36,725 nt of DNA from Mesostigma viride (GCA_009746045.1 RPFO01001299.1:1-36725), one strand, 5' to 3'; counted from the stretch's first letter, positions 1-9,708 are shown. Made by a program: numbers and translations. Notes: a model not told the origin generated them from the letters alone.

Positions 1-294
1 GGGACGCCGGCGAGCCATACCGCGGCCTGGACTTAGCGATTTCGGGACTTAGCCATTTTCGGGACTTTGCGACATTGGGACTGTCCCGGCGTCCTGCTAC
101 TCTAACGTCATCGCGCGCGGCCGCGGTCGGGACTGCCTACTTGGGACTTAGCGTCCTACGTGTGCATGATGTTGAGACTTGAGACGGGAACATGCAGGCA
201 AGGCTTTATTAATCAATAAAATGGTGTTAATCACAAGTCGCTATCTACATGTACACATGATAGCCCCCGGGGCTATTCGATAGGATCGTCGCCG

Positions 295-1795
295 CTCAGC
301 AGGAGCGGGCGGCGAGCAAGAGCTGGGCGGGCGTCAGCCCGCGCGCGTGGTACGACGCGACAGTGGGCCGGGCATGGTGTCTTCACGAGGGCCACGGCGC
401 GAACCCACTGCGAACCGTCCGCGGCCGTTTCGGTCTCCAGGATGACGGAGCCGTGCCTCGCCCGGCCGAGTCCGCACTCGTTGAGTCGTCTACGGACGGC
501 ATAGGCCAGCGGGGTGGACGGAAAGTCCCGCAGGGGCACCAATCCGATCGTACGGCCGATGGCGACGCAGCGGGTGAAGATGGGCGCCGAAGTCGGCCCG
601 TCGGGCTGGGCCAGCCACTCCTCCGGCTGGCCCAGGCGGGGCTTGAGCTCCGGGACCTTCTCGACGCAGTTGCCTTCCGAGTCCTCGTAACGCTTACCGG
701 CGAGGACGCAAGCGGTGTCCTTCACGAGCGCCGCCACGACGCGCTGGGTCTGCGGCCCGAACGCGCGCCAGTCGCCTATGCGGGCCGAGAAGTCCGGCAG
801 GGCGGACGGTGCGGGCAGGGCGGACGGAACGGACTGGACGGGCAGGGCGTACGGGATTGAGGAGGACGGGACGGATACTCGGGCGGTCTGGACGGACGTC
901 GGCGCGCTCGACGCGCTGGACTCCTGGCGCCGCGCCGTGCGAGGCCTCTTGGGCACGGGGGGCTGCGCGGGCGCGTCGACCGTATCCGGCGTCTGGTTGA
1001 AGTAGCTGTCGCCGTAGTTGATGAGGAGTTCCTCCCCCTCGCGGATGTCCCTCAAGGCGTACACGCGGGAGGACAGCAACGCGTCGTTGGGAGTCTTGAA
1101 CTCGCAGTTCTGAATGCCCCGGCCCTCGTTGTGGTTGATGAAGGCCGTTTCGTTGCAGTACGTGTCCGCCTCCAGGCACACCGCGTACGTCCGTCCGTCG
1201 AAGAGCGTCAGACGGTAGCATCCGTCCGTCTTCACCTGGGCGGACGACGTGTCCAGATCTCCGTCTGGCGTGTAGTACCGCACCAGGGCGCCGCCGTACA
1301 CCCCGATCTCGTCTCCCGCCGCGAAGTCCCGGCCGGCGAACGCGCCGAACGGGCCGTGCGGGTCGTTAGCCGGGAGCGCCCTGACGCGGATCCGGTCGTT
1401 GAGGGAAGATTCGAGCATCCCGAGCTGGGCGCCCACTTCGAGCGTCGGGCACCCCGGGGTCACGGGGCCGACACGTACATTTTTAGCTGGCCGTTGCACC
1501 CGTCATGGGGCCAGGTGCACCTCACTGGGGAGGAACATCCGCCGAAACAGCTTTGCGCGGCGCGCTCGTTCTTCTCGAATTCTTCTTCGTGTCGGGGGCG
1601 CTTGGCCTGCGTCGGGGAAGAAACGGGCGATCGCACGGGCAAACAGGTGAGGGAAGAAACGGTGGGTCAGATCGTGTGTGATAACCAGGGAGCGGGGCGA
1701 AGGAAGCCGCGGTTCGAAGGGGAAGAATCGCTTACCGCGCGGACCTTGGCGGCGGTGCAGGGGTTGGGGGAAGAAACGGTAGCAGCCGATGCCAT
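295..1795 (-). CDS. SET-domain histone-lysine methyltransferase, left-arm copy (frame-broken)
   Basis: Mirror copy of the gene at 5011-6524. Exon 1 is 1795-1736, the intron 1735-1607, and exon 2 runs from 1606. The SET domain is in one open frame from about 1499 to 360, including FINHNEGRG, NCEF and EELLINYGDSYF, so this arm is intact across the middle, where the right copy is broken near 5955. It is broken elsewhere: in the start of exon 2 (about 1500-1560, also off frame in the right arm) and near 383, where two bases present in the right arm are missing. The frame then runs past the expected TGA (295-297) to a stop at 273. The breaks differ between arms, so they are more likely consensus errors than decay. 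Confidence 0.85.
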
Positions 1796-1879
1796 GGCAA
1801 AATAGAGAAGTGTGGGAGGCTAGCTGGGAGCTGGTTTGCTGGAGTGATGGTCGAAGGAATGACAAGACCCGGGTCCTGT

Positions 1880-2303
1880 GCCCATTATGTAGTCCTCGGG
1901 TGTCCGGCGGTTACGGGATCGACGCACGGGAGCGATTGGCGAGATCGACGGTGGGTGATTGGCCGGCGCGGACGGGCCTGGACGGACGTATCCACGGCAC
2001 GCCAATCACGGGCACGCCAATCGGGCGAGCCAGTCCCGATCGGACGGCTGCCAATCCCCCGGCCGCCAATCGGACGAGCCAATCCCGTCCGGTGATTGGC
2101 CCTCTTCTGGACGGACCTGGACGGGCGTATCCACGGCACGCCAATCGCGGATCCGCCAATCGGACGGGCCAATCTCGCCCGAGTGATTGGCCGGCCGCGA
2201 TCGGGTCCCACAAGAGATGGATGGTCGGATGCGTGCCACGTGGCGCATATTGATTGGCTGGCGTCTGATCGCCCATCGCGCCATCCCGTCCGATGGGTAT
2301 AAG
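1880..2303. promoter_or_regulatory. Divergent CCAAT-rich promoter region, left-arm copy
   Basis: Mirror image of 4500-4923. It holds the composite G-box (2235-2244) with ATTGG at 2253-2257 and TATAAG at 2298-2303 upstream of the small gene at 2401, and the SET promoter on the opposite strand. Confidence 0.6.
2235..2257 (+). promoter_or_regulatory. GCCACGTGGC-N8-ATTGG composite element with TATA downstream
   Basis: G-box 2235-2244, eight-base gap, ATTGG 2253-2257, then TATAAG at 2298 and the small gene's ATG at 2401. This ordered arrangement is the clearest promoter in the window. The mirror copy is at 4549-4571. Confidence 0.65.
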
Positions 2304-2400
2304 TTCTTGGGGGGTGTTCGGATCTCGTCACCAAGCTCTCCGCTCTCCGCAGCTCGAAAAACCCGCAGCCCTCTCCCATTCTTCTCCAAAGCCCCCAAAA

Positions 2401-2849
2401 ATGGCCCCACGCACCAAGGAGTCCGCCCGCAGGCAGGCGAATTATTCCATCACGGGACGCTTCCTGGCCGAGCCATGGCGCAACCATCCTCTCGTCACGA
2501 AATCATTCGAGGATGAATTCGCAGCGTTCGCCGAAACGCTGGAAGACCTCCCTATTCCTCCCTCAGGCCAGAGGGTGGATATCGTCGAGGTGGACGCTGG
2601 CTCTTCCGCCGCGTCGCCCGTAAAGTCGTTCTACGACCTCCAGAGGGTCGTTTCGGCCTTCGTTTTGCCCGCGCCGCGAAGAGGGCACGGGTGAACGCGC
2701 CGATTGTCGCTGGCGATGCGCCGGTTGACGGCGATGTGGCGGGCGCAAGTGACGCTCGGCCCAAGTCTCCACGCGCTGACGTGGATTGTGAGTTGGTGGG
2801 CGAGATCGTGACGGCCTCCAGTGGCGAGAAATTCGTTGTCGCCGAGTGA
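2401..2849 (+). CDS. Small basic unknown protein, left-arm copy (one-base frameshift)
   Basis: I do not recognise this family. The ATG at 2401 follows a TATAAG box (2298-2303) by about 100 nt, and AATAAA follows at 2914. The N-terminus MAPRTKESARRQANYSITGR is basic. The middle is acidic, and a second basic patch (AKRAR) could be a nuclear localisation signal. The span is 449 nt, one short of a whole number of codons. Near 2660 this arm has CC where the right arm has CCC, so the frame exits early, while the rest of the gene (to TGA 2847-2849, ending FVVAE) is open in the corrected frame. Intact length would be about 149 residues. Confidence 0.65.
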
Positions 2850-3330
2850 ACAATGACCCTGGAAATCCCGACTGACGGGATCCACGGAGGCCATTAAATG
2901 AAATGGATTGAATAATAAAGCGATTGTTACCCCATTCTTGTGTGAATGCATGTCCACGTAGATAGGATCGCGCGGAATCTAGGATGGCATGACAAGTGGC
3001 ATGTTCATAGAGATCCTAGATTCTGTTCAGGCTGTTCAGGCAATCCGATCCCGCTGACGTCATCGTTGACCATGATGCAATATAGGATTTCGCGACGGAA
3101 AACGGCCACGTGGCACGCGCGGAAGTAGCGTGTAGTGTATCCAGGGTACGGATCACGGAATCAAAAGAGTACGGCCCAAAAAAAATATCTAAAGCGCATA
3201 GTATAAAATGAAGAATCTCAGATACGGTGGATCCTGGGATGTCCAGGGAGGTGTCAGAGATCCGAATATTCGATCGTAACCGTCGCCTGAACAGGATCTG
3301 GGACGTCCAGGGACCCTTGGGTGTACGGAC

Positions 3331-3473
3331 ATGACGTCATCTGCTGACGTCAGCACGCCGAGTCGTCGAGTGGTGACGTCACCAGGTGCCAGCGGAGAAA
3401 GCCCGCCCAGGGAGGCACCTGGTGACGTCACCACTCGACGACTCGGCGTGCTGACGTCAGCAGATGACGTCAT
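3331..3473. promoter_or_regulatory. Cluster of TGACGTCA palindromes flanking the hairpin centre
   Basis: The 8-mer TGACGTCA occurs inside 3331-3340, 3344-3353 and 3373-3382 and, mirrored, at 3422-3431, 3451-3460 and 3464-3473. Further copies lie at 3054-3063 and 3741-3750. This is the cAMP-response-element core bound by bZIP factors in eukaryotes. Three copies within about 50 bases of the tip on each arm suggest a protein-binding role in telomere resolution, replication or transcription; the function is inference. Confidence 0.55.
3391..3413. other. Asymmetric centre of the palindrome (candidate hairpin loop)
   Basis: The arms pair up to AGGTGCC on the left (ending 3390) and GGCACCT on the right (starting 3414). 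The 23 bases between them are not self-complementary. This is what is expected for the unpaired or mispaired tip loop of a closed linear DNA end; the loop role is inferred. Confidence 0.7.
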
Positions 3474-3954
3474 GTCCGTACACCCAAGGGTCCCTGGACG
3501 TCCCAGATCCTGTTCAGGCGACGGTTACGATCGAATATTCGGATCTCTGACACCTCCCTGGACATCCCAGGATCCACCGTATCTGAGATTCTTCATTTTA
3601 TACTATGCGCTTTAGATATTTTTTTTGGGCCGTACTCTTTTGATTCCGTGATCCGTACCCTGGATACACTACACGCTACTTCCGCGCGTGCCACGTGGCC
3701 GTTTTCCGTCGCGAAATCCTATATTGCATCATGGTCAACGATGACGTCAGCGGGATCGGATTGCCTGAACAGCCTGAACAGAATCTAGGATCTCTATGAA
3801 CATGCCACTTGTCATGCCATCCTAGATTCCGCGCGATCCTATCTACGTGGACATGCATTCACACAAGAATGGGGTAACAATCGCTTTATTATTCAATCCA
3901 TTTCATTTAATGGCCTCCGTGGATCCCGTCAGTCGGGATTTCCAGGGTCATTGT

Positions 3955-4403
3955 TCACTCGGCGACAACGAATTTCTCGCCACTGGAGGCCGTCACGATC
4001 TCGCCCACCAACTCACAATCCACGTCAGCGCGTGGAGACTTGGGCCGAGCGTCACTTGCGCCCGCCACATGCCGTCAACCGGCGCATCGCCAGCGACAAT
4101 CGGCGCGTTCACCCGTGCCCTCTTCGCGGCGCGGGCAAAACGAAGGGCCGAAACGACCCTCTGGAGGTCGTAGAACGACTTTACGGGCGACGCGGCGGAA
4201 GAGCCAGCGTCCACCTCGACGATATCCACCCTCTGGCCTGAGGGAGGAATAGGGAGGTCTTCCAGCGTTTCGGCGAACGCTGCGAATTCATCCTCGAATG
4301 ATTTCGTGACGAGAGGATGGTTGCGCCATGGCTCGGCCAGGAAGCGTCCCGTGATGGAATAATTCGCCTGCCTGCGGGCGGACTCCTTGGTGCGTGGGGC
4401 CAT
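3955..4403 (-). CDS. Small basic unknown protein, right-arm copy (one-base frameshift)
   Basis: Mirror of the gene at 2401-2849, also exactly 449 nt. Here the frame is correct through the basic AKRAR patch, but one base is missing near 4070 relative to the left arm, so the frame leaves the true ending. The arms thus lose one base each at different sites. Function unknown. It is divergently transcribed from the SET gene across the CCAAT-rich region 4560-4920. Confidence 0.65.
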
Positions 4404-4539
4404 TTTTGGGGGGCTTTGGAGAAGAATGGGAGAGGGCTGCGGGTTTTTTCGAGCTGCGGAGAGCGGAGAGCTTGGTGACGAGATCCGAACACCCCCCAAG
4501 AACTTATACCCATCGGACGGGATGGCGCGATGGGCGATC

Positions 4540-4923
4540 AGACGCCAGCCAATCAATATGCGCCACGTGGCACGCATCCGACCATCCATCTCTTGTGGGA
4601 CCCGATCGCGGCCGGCCAATCACTAGGGCGAGATTGGCCCGTCCGATTGGCGGATCCGCGATTGGCGTGCCGTGGATACGCCCGTCCAGGTCCGTCCAGA
4701 AGAGGGCCAATCACCGGACGGGATTGGCTCGTCCGATTGGCGGCCGGGGGATTGGCAGCCGTCCGATCGGGACTGGCTCGCCCGATTGGCGTGCCCGTGA
4801 TTGGCGTGCCGTGGATACGTCCGTCCAGGCCCGTCCGCGCCGGCCAATCACCCACCGTCGATCTCGCCAATCGCTCCCGTGCGTCGATCCCGTAACCGCC
4901 GGACACCCGAGGACTACATAATG
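4540..4923 (+). promoter_or_regulatory. Divergent CCAAT-rich promoter region between the small gene and the SET gene (right arm)
   Basis: About a dozen CCAAT/ATTGG boxes lie between the two start codons. A 20-base stretch is repeated exactly at 4661-4680 and 4800-4819. CTACATAA at 4914-4921 lies 97 nt before the SET ATG. On the other strand a G-box (4562-4571), CCAAT (4549-4553) and TATAAG (about 4502-4507) serve the small gene. CCAAT boxes are bound by NF-Y in eukaryotes. The mirror copy is at about 1890-2303. Confidence 0.6.
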
Positions 4924-5010
4924 GGCACAGGACCCGGGTCTTGTCATTCCTTCGACCATCACTCCAGCAAACCAGCTCCCAGCTAGCCTCCCACACTTCT
5001 CTATTTTGCC

Positions 5011-6524
5011 ATGGCATCGGCTGCTACCGTTTCTTCCCCCAACCCCTGCACCGCCGCCAAGGTCCGCGCGGTAAGCGATTCTTCCCCTTCGAACCGCGGC
5101 TTCCTTCTCCCCGCCTCCCTGGTTATCACACACGATCTGACCCACCGTTTCTTCCCTCACCTGTTTGCCCGTGCGTATCGCCCGTTTCTTCCCCGACGCA
5201 GGCCAAGCGCCCCCGACACGAAGAAGAATTCGAGAAGAACGAGCGCGCCGCGCACAAGCTGTTCCGGCGGATGTTCCTGTCCAGTGAGCGGCACCTGGCC
5301 CCCATGACCGGGTGCAACGGCCAGCTAAAAATGTACGTGTCGGCCCCGTGACCCCGGGGTGCCCGACGCTCGAAGTGGGCGCCCAGCTCGGGATGCTCGA
5401 ATCTTCCCTCAACGACCGGATCCGCGTCAGGGCGCTCCCGGCTAACGACCCGCACGGCCCGTTCGGCGCGTTCGCCGGCCGGGACTTCGCGGCGGGAGAC
5501 GAGATCGGGGTGTACGGCGGCGCCCTGGTGCGGTACTACAGGCTGCCAGACGGAGATCTGGACACGTCGTCCGCCCAGGTGAAGACGGACGGATGCTACC
5601 GTCTGACGCTCTTCGACGGACGGACGTACGCGGTGTGCCTGGAGGCGGACACGTACTGCAACGAAACGGCCTTCATCAACCACCACGAGGGCCGGGGCAT
5701 TCAGAACTGCGAGTTCAAGACTCCCAACGACGCGTTGCTGTCCTCCCGCGTGTACGCCTTGAGGGACATCCGCGAGGGGGAGGAACTCCTCATCAACTAC
5801 GGCGACAGCTACTTCAACCAGGCGCCGGATACGGTCGACGCGCCCGCGCAGCCCCCCGTGCCCAAGAGGCCTCGCACGGCGCGGCGCCAGGAGTCCAGCG
5901 CGTCGATCGCGCCGACGTCCGTCCAGACCGCCCGAGTGTCCGTCCCGTCCTCCTCCAATCCCGTACGCCCTGCCCGTCCTGTCCGTTCCGTCCGCCCTGC
6001 CCGCACCGTCCGCCCTGCCGGACTTCTCGGCCCGCATAGGCGACTGGCGCGCGTTCGGGCCGCAGACCCAGCGCGTCGTGGCGGCGCTCGTGAAGGACAC
6101 CGCGTGCGTCCTCGTCGGTAAGCGTTACGAGGACTCGGAAGGCCGTTGCATCGAGAAGATCCCGGAGCTCAAGCCCCGCCTGGGCCGGCCAGAGGAGTGG
6201 CTGGCCCAGCCCGACGGGCCGACTTCGGCGCCCGTCTTCACCCGCTGCGTCGCCATCGGCCGTACGATCGGATTGGTGCCCCTGCGGGACTTTCCGTCCA
6301 CCCCGCTGGCCTATATGCCGTCCGTCGACGACCTCAACGAGTGCGGACTCGGCCGGGCGAGGCACGGCTCCGTCATCCTGGAGACCGAAACGGCCGCGGA
6401 CGGTTCGCAGTGGGTTCGCGCCGTGGCCCTCGTGAAGACAACCATTGCCCGGCCCACTGTCGCGTCGTACCACGCGCGCGGGCTGACGCCCGCCCAGCTC
6501 TTGCTCGCCGCCCGCTCCTGCTGA
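5011..6524 (+). CDS. SET-domain histone-lysine methyltransferase, right-arm copy
   Basis: Exons 5011-5070 and 5202-6524 give a protein of about 460 residues. It would transfer methyl from S-adenosylmethionine to a lysine, probably on host or viral histone, in the nucleus (family knowledge from PBCV-1 vSET). SET motifs: FGAFAGRDFAAGDEIGVYGG, then FINHHEGRG with NCEF (the NHS/pseudoknot region), then GEELLINYGDSYF. A Pro/Ser-rich linker follows, then a C-terminal domain of about 180 residues shared with the gene at 7121. The start ATG lies 97 nt after a CTACATAA box. Two frame breaks are visible: around 5325-5340, where a GGCCCCG run is read the same way in both arms, and around 5955, where this arm has an extra C. 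The C-terminus (YHARGLTPAQLL) matches the paralogue's ending, so this arm keeps the true end. Confidence 0.88.
5071..5201 (+). other. Spliceosomal-type intron in the SET gene
   Basis: Begins GTAAGCG and ends GACGCAG, 131 nt, with a CTGAC branch-like site about 50 nt before the acceptor. Joining 5070 to 5202 keeps frame with the short N-terminal exon. It contains several TTCTTCCC words that recur in the introns at 7199 and 9754. The mirrored intron is 1735-1607. Confidence 0.75.
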
Positions 6525-6543
6525 GCGGCGACGATCCTATCGA

Positions 6544-6615
6544 ATAGCCCCGGGGGCTATCATGTGTACATGTAGATAGCGACTTGTGATTAACACCATT
6601 TTATTGATTAATAAA
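6544..6615 (+). terminator. Palindrome and poly(A) signal after the SET gene
   Basis: A perfect GC-rich palindrome, ATAGCCCC-G-GGGGCTAT at 6544-6560, lies 20 nt after the SET stop codon, followed by AATAAA at 6610-6615. The mirror copy is at about 205-278. A hairpin at the transcript 3' end is used by some giant viruses; its use here is inferred. Confidence 0.5.
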
Positions 6616-7120
6616 GCCTTGCCTGCATGTTCCCGTCTCAAGTCTCAACATCATGCACACGTAGGACGCTAAGTCCCAAGTAGGCAGTCCCGACCGCGGC
6701 CGCGCGCGATGACGTTAGAGTAGCAGGACGCCGGGACAGTCCCAATGTCGCAAAGTCCCGAAAATGGCTAAGTCCCGAAATCGCTAAGTCCAGGCCGCGG
6801 TATGGCTCGCCGGCGTCCCATTGGTGGATACTAACATACATCGGTGGATACTAGCGCATCTCCACGGTAACGATGGCGCGGCGCGGGAGATGCCCGGCCC
6901 ATCCGACGGTCGGCCGTGATTGGCACACGATCGGCGTTATCCACGGAGGGTGATTGGCAACCCTCCGATCGCGGCGAATCCGGAGCGTCCGTTCGCCCAC
7001 GAAAAACGCATAAAGAGGAGGACAACCGGACTGTCCGGGCATCCTGCTCTCCAGCTCTCTCGAGTACAGCTCTCCAGCTCTCTCCGACTCTCCAACTCTC
7101 TCCCCACCAATTCTTCCTCC

Positions 7121-8288
7121 ATGGATTCCGCACAGACGCCCGACCTGCGCTGCCTCTCCGAACTGTCCTTCGACATCCTGCGTATGTTCCCCGAAAAGGT
7201 GAGACCCACATTCTTCCCCCATCTAGCCATCCTCGCGCATGTCTGGCCCCTCGAATTCTTCCCTCTAACACACTCGCGCATCTTATGCTCGCATCCGCAC
7301 CATGCAGGACGTGGACATCATGGAGGGCCTGGGATGGGGAAGCTTCCCGACGCTCGACGAGATCGACCCGGACTGCGCCGGGGCGGCGTCCGGCGGCGAA
7401 TCGACCCCGGACAGCCCCGCGGACACCGCGCTCGTCGCCGCGCCTCCCCCGCCCCCCGAAGGCGCGCGAGTGGGGCCGTGGACGTACCTCCTGCTGGCGG
7501 ACATCACCGACTCCTCCAGCCAAGTGGTCGGCCCGCTCAAGCACAGCGCGCCGGTCAGCTCGTTCGCGGACGCCTACGGCTTCCCCGCCTCACCGTCCTA
7601 CGAAACGGGCACGTGGGCGCAGGGCTCCGACACCGTCCTCCCGCCCACGCCGGCGCCCGCGCCCGCGCCTCGTCCCGCGCCCGCCCCTCGTCCCGCGACC
7701 AAGAAGCGGCCCGCCGCCGAGATGACGGCGGACGACAGCGAGTTTCCGGACTTCTCCGACCGCGTCAAGGACTGGCCCGCATTCGGCCCCCTGACCAAGC
7801 GACACCTGGCCTCATCCGTGTTTGCGCACGTGGCGCGCGACCCGACCGTGCGAAGGCAAGACGACGCCAAGGGCCGCACGCGCTGGGTCGACTCCGCGGG
7901 GAAGTTCGTGGAAGTAATTCCGGCGTACGAAGTCGGCGTCGGGGCCGACTACTGGCTGAGCGAGCCGGCGACCGCGTCGGACGGCACTGTGTACAGCGTC
8001 TTCCGCCACGCCGGCCGGCCGGGGCGCACGATCGGACTTGTCCCACTGAGGGACTTCGCTCGCAGCCCGCTCGCTGCGATCCTGTCCTCGCACGAGGCGC
8101 GTCGGGCCGGCCTTTCCAAGCGGCCAAATGCCAACGTGTTCCTGGAGTACGAGCGGAGGACGGACGGGTCCACCTGGGTGCGCGCCGTGTGCATCAGCTC
8201 CATCCCGCCCAGCCGCGGCGTGCCCGCCGTATACCACGAGGACGGCGTGTCCCCGGCCCGCGTCCTCGCCGACGCGCGCGCCGCGTGA
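7121..8288 (+). CDS. Unknown protein sharing the C-terminal domain of the SET protein; one intron
   Basis: Exons 7121-7198 and 7308-8288 encode about 352 residues. Exon 1 gives MDSAQTPDLRCLSELSFDIL and joins in frame after MFPEK. The middle is Pro/Ala-rich. From about residue 170 the protein parallels the SET gene's C-terminus: FPDFSDRVKDWPAFGPLTKR against PDFSARIGDWRAFGPQTQR, then RTIGLVPLRDF in both, then TWVRAV against QWVRAV, and a matching end. It has no SET domain. The shared block is therefore an independent domain that I cannot name. A GCATAAAG box lies at 7008-7015 and AATAAA at 8342-8347. It sits just outside the terminal repeat and may come from a duplication of the SET gene with loss of the enzyme part. 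Confidence 0.85.
7199..7307 (+). other. Spliceosomal-type intron in the SET-related gene
   Basis: GTGAG donor and ATGCAG acceptor, 109 nt, with CTAAC as a branch-like site and two ATTCTTCCC words. Splicing joins a clear upstream ATG exon to the open frame beginning GAC at 7308. Confidence 0.7.
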
Positions 8289-8640
8289 GGTAGATAGCCA
8301 GGGTAGATAGGAGATACGTGCTTTAACCCCGCCTATTTATGAATAAAAGAGTGTATGAACCCTATTCAATGAGTCCCATCATGTTCCCACGGTAGCTAGA
8401 TGCGCATAGCTAGGACCGCGGACCCGCGAATTCGGCCAAGTCCCAAGCCCGCTATCCGGGCGCGTCCGCGTGCGTTGACGCCGCGTATCTTATGCTTACA
8501 TCTGTCACCAATCAAGTCCGTCTCGGTCACTCGGTAGTACGCGCGCCTTTCATTGGTGGATACTAGGAGTACGGCGCCAGAAGAGAGGTGCGGTTCACCC
8601 GCCCCGTGGATCTCCCGCCGAACGGAGCGATCCGATTGGA
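8289..8640. other. Intergenic region
   Basis: AATAAA (8342-8347) ends the upstream transcript. An ATTGGTGGATACT sequence at 8553, also seen just past the terminal repeat near 6820, precedes the fold-back element. No gene seen. Confidence 0.5.
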
Positions 8641-9489
8641 GGATACTCGGAGCGCTGCGCCGATTCGGCCCGAAAGGGAGGCGCAGCCCGTTCCACCCCT
8701 CTTTTTGCCCTATTCACCCCTTTTTTTGACCCCCGAAAACCCCCTTCCCGACCCCCGAAAAAGGCCTGTTCCGGTGTTCCGGCCCACCCCCCCTGGGCCG
8801 GTATCATTCTGAAAAAAAATTTTCCTGGGACCGAAATCCTTCGTTTTGGACTTAGCCGTTTTCAGCCTCCTCTTCCCCTTTCTCTCCCTTCCTTCCTTCC
8901 TCTCTCTCCATCCCTTCCTTCCCTCTCTCCCTTTCTCCTCTCCTTCCTCCCTATATATCCATGGAATAGGGTCTATCTATTTATTTTCCTATTATCTACT
9001 TTTTAGAATGATACCGGAACCACCCTCCCGGAAATAGGATATATGAGACGGTGTCCTATTCACGCCCACGGTTAAATAGGACGAATAGCCGCCTATATAT
9101 ACCGTTCCTATTCCCGGAGGGGGCGTGCCGGTATTCTTCTAAAAAGTAGATAATAGGAAAATATATAGACCCCCTATACCCTGGATATATAGGGACGGGA
9201 AGGGAGAGGAGAAGAGATAGGGAGAGGAGAGAGAAAGGAGAGAGAGAGAAGGAGAGAGGGAGAGAGGGAGAGGCCGAAATCGGCTAAGTCCGAAAACGCC
9301 ATTTTCCTGGCCAGAATTTTTTTTTTTCAAATGATACCGGCCCAGGGGGGGTGGGCCGGAACACTGGAACAGGGCTTTTTTAGGGGTCGGGAAGGGGGTT
9401 TTCGGGGGTCAATAATAGGGGTTAAGAGGGCGGAAAGGGGAGGTGGAACAGAGGGTACACCCGTCTCTGGCGCGGCGCTTGGAGTATCC
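8641..9489. repeat. Fold-back palindromic element, copy 1
   Basis: The ends GGATACTC and GAGTATCC-like are inverted. Arms of about 400 bases contain matching blocks: the GACCCCCGAAAACCCCC run, the GGGCCGGTATCATT block beside a poly-A/T tract, a pyrimidine/purine tract, TATATATCCA, and CTACTTTTTAGAA. The centre (about 9048-9080) is a small hairpin, GTCCTATT with AATAGGAC. No credible protein is encoded. It resembles a non-autonomous fold-back or MITE-type element; a second copy lies at 16250-17080. Confidence 0.8.
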
Positions 9490-9603
9490 ACCAATAGGAT
9501 ACGAGCGAGCGTCCGATCGGATCGGTTGGCGCGGCGCAGGCAGAGTGATTGGCACACCGTGGATCGGAGGATCATCCTGGCCGTCCGTGGGAACCCGTCG
9601 CCA

Positions 9604-9611
9604 CTACATAA
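9604..9611 (+). promoter_or_regulatory. CTACATAA TATA-like box
   Basis: Exact 8-mer 105 nt before the ATG at 9709. The same 8-mer precedes the genes at 5011 and 17997. Confidence 0.55.
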
Positions 9612-9708
9612 GCGGGACACCCGCTCTGTCCGGGCATCCCACGCAACGAGCTCTCACTCGAGACACTGCCTCGAAAGCCCTCTCCCCATCTCCCGAAATC
9701 TTCCCCGA

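Larger units (their letters stand above)
2850..3954. other. Hairpin-proximal region without convincing genes
   Basis: Between the two copies of the small gene I see poly(A) signals (AATAAA 2914-2919; mirrored 3885-3890), G-box palindromes GCCACGTGGC (3105-3114, 3690-3699), the TGACGTCA cluster and the loop. The mirrored 94-residue and 60-residue open frames here are the same sequence read on opposite strands and show no protein character. Confidence 0.6.
1..6819. repeat. Giant inverted repeat (palindrome), probable hairpin telomere read-through
   Basis: The first 3390 bases are the reverse complement of 3414-6819, with scattered substitutions and short indels (arms 3390 and 3406 nt). The window's first ten bases are the exact reverse complement of 6810-6819, and symmetry stops there, so the window start is probably the contig start. 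Poxviruses, asfarviruses and chloroviruses have covalently closed hairpin ends, and reading around such an end gives this structure. A head-to-head concatemer junction or a sequencing fold-back chimera are alternatives. Each arm holds the same two genes in mirrored orientation. Confidence 0.95.

Noticed and set aside
1503-1865. A 120-residue minus frame reading through the SET intron
   Set aside because: It crosses the GT-AG intron and uses a different frame from exon 1; the spliced model explains the region better.
3189-3615. A 94-residue open frame on both strands at the palindrome centre
   Set aside because: It is the same sequence read twice because of the inverted repeat, and it lacks protein-like composition or a promoter in the right place.
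1-6819. Two diverged allelic gene pairs (true inverted duplication under decay)
   Set aside because: Differences are mostly single-base indels that break each arm at different places while the other keeps the frame. Consensus error explains this more simply, though reads are needed to exclude it.
8588-9330. Short proline-rich or leucine-rich frames in the fold-back element
   Set aside because: They come from pyrimidine/purine tracts of the palindrome arms and are not kept in the second copy.
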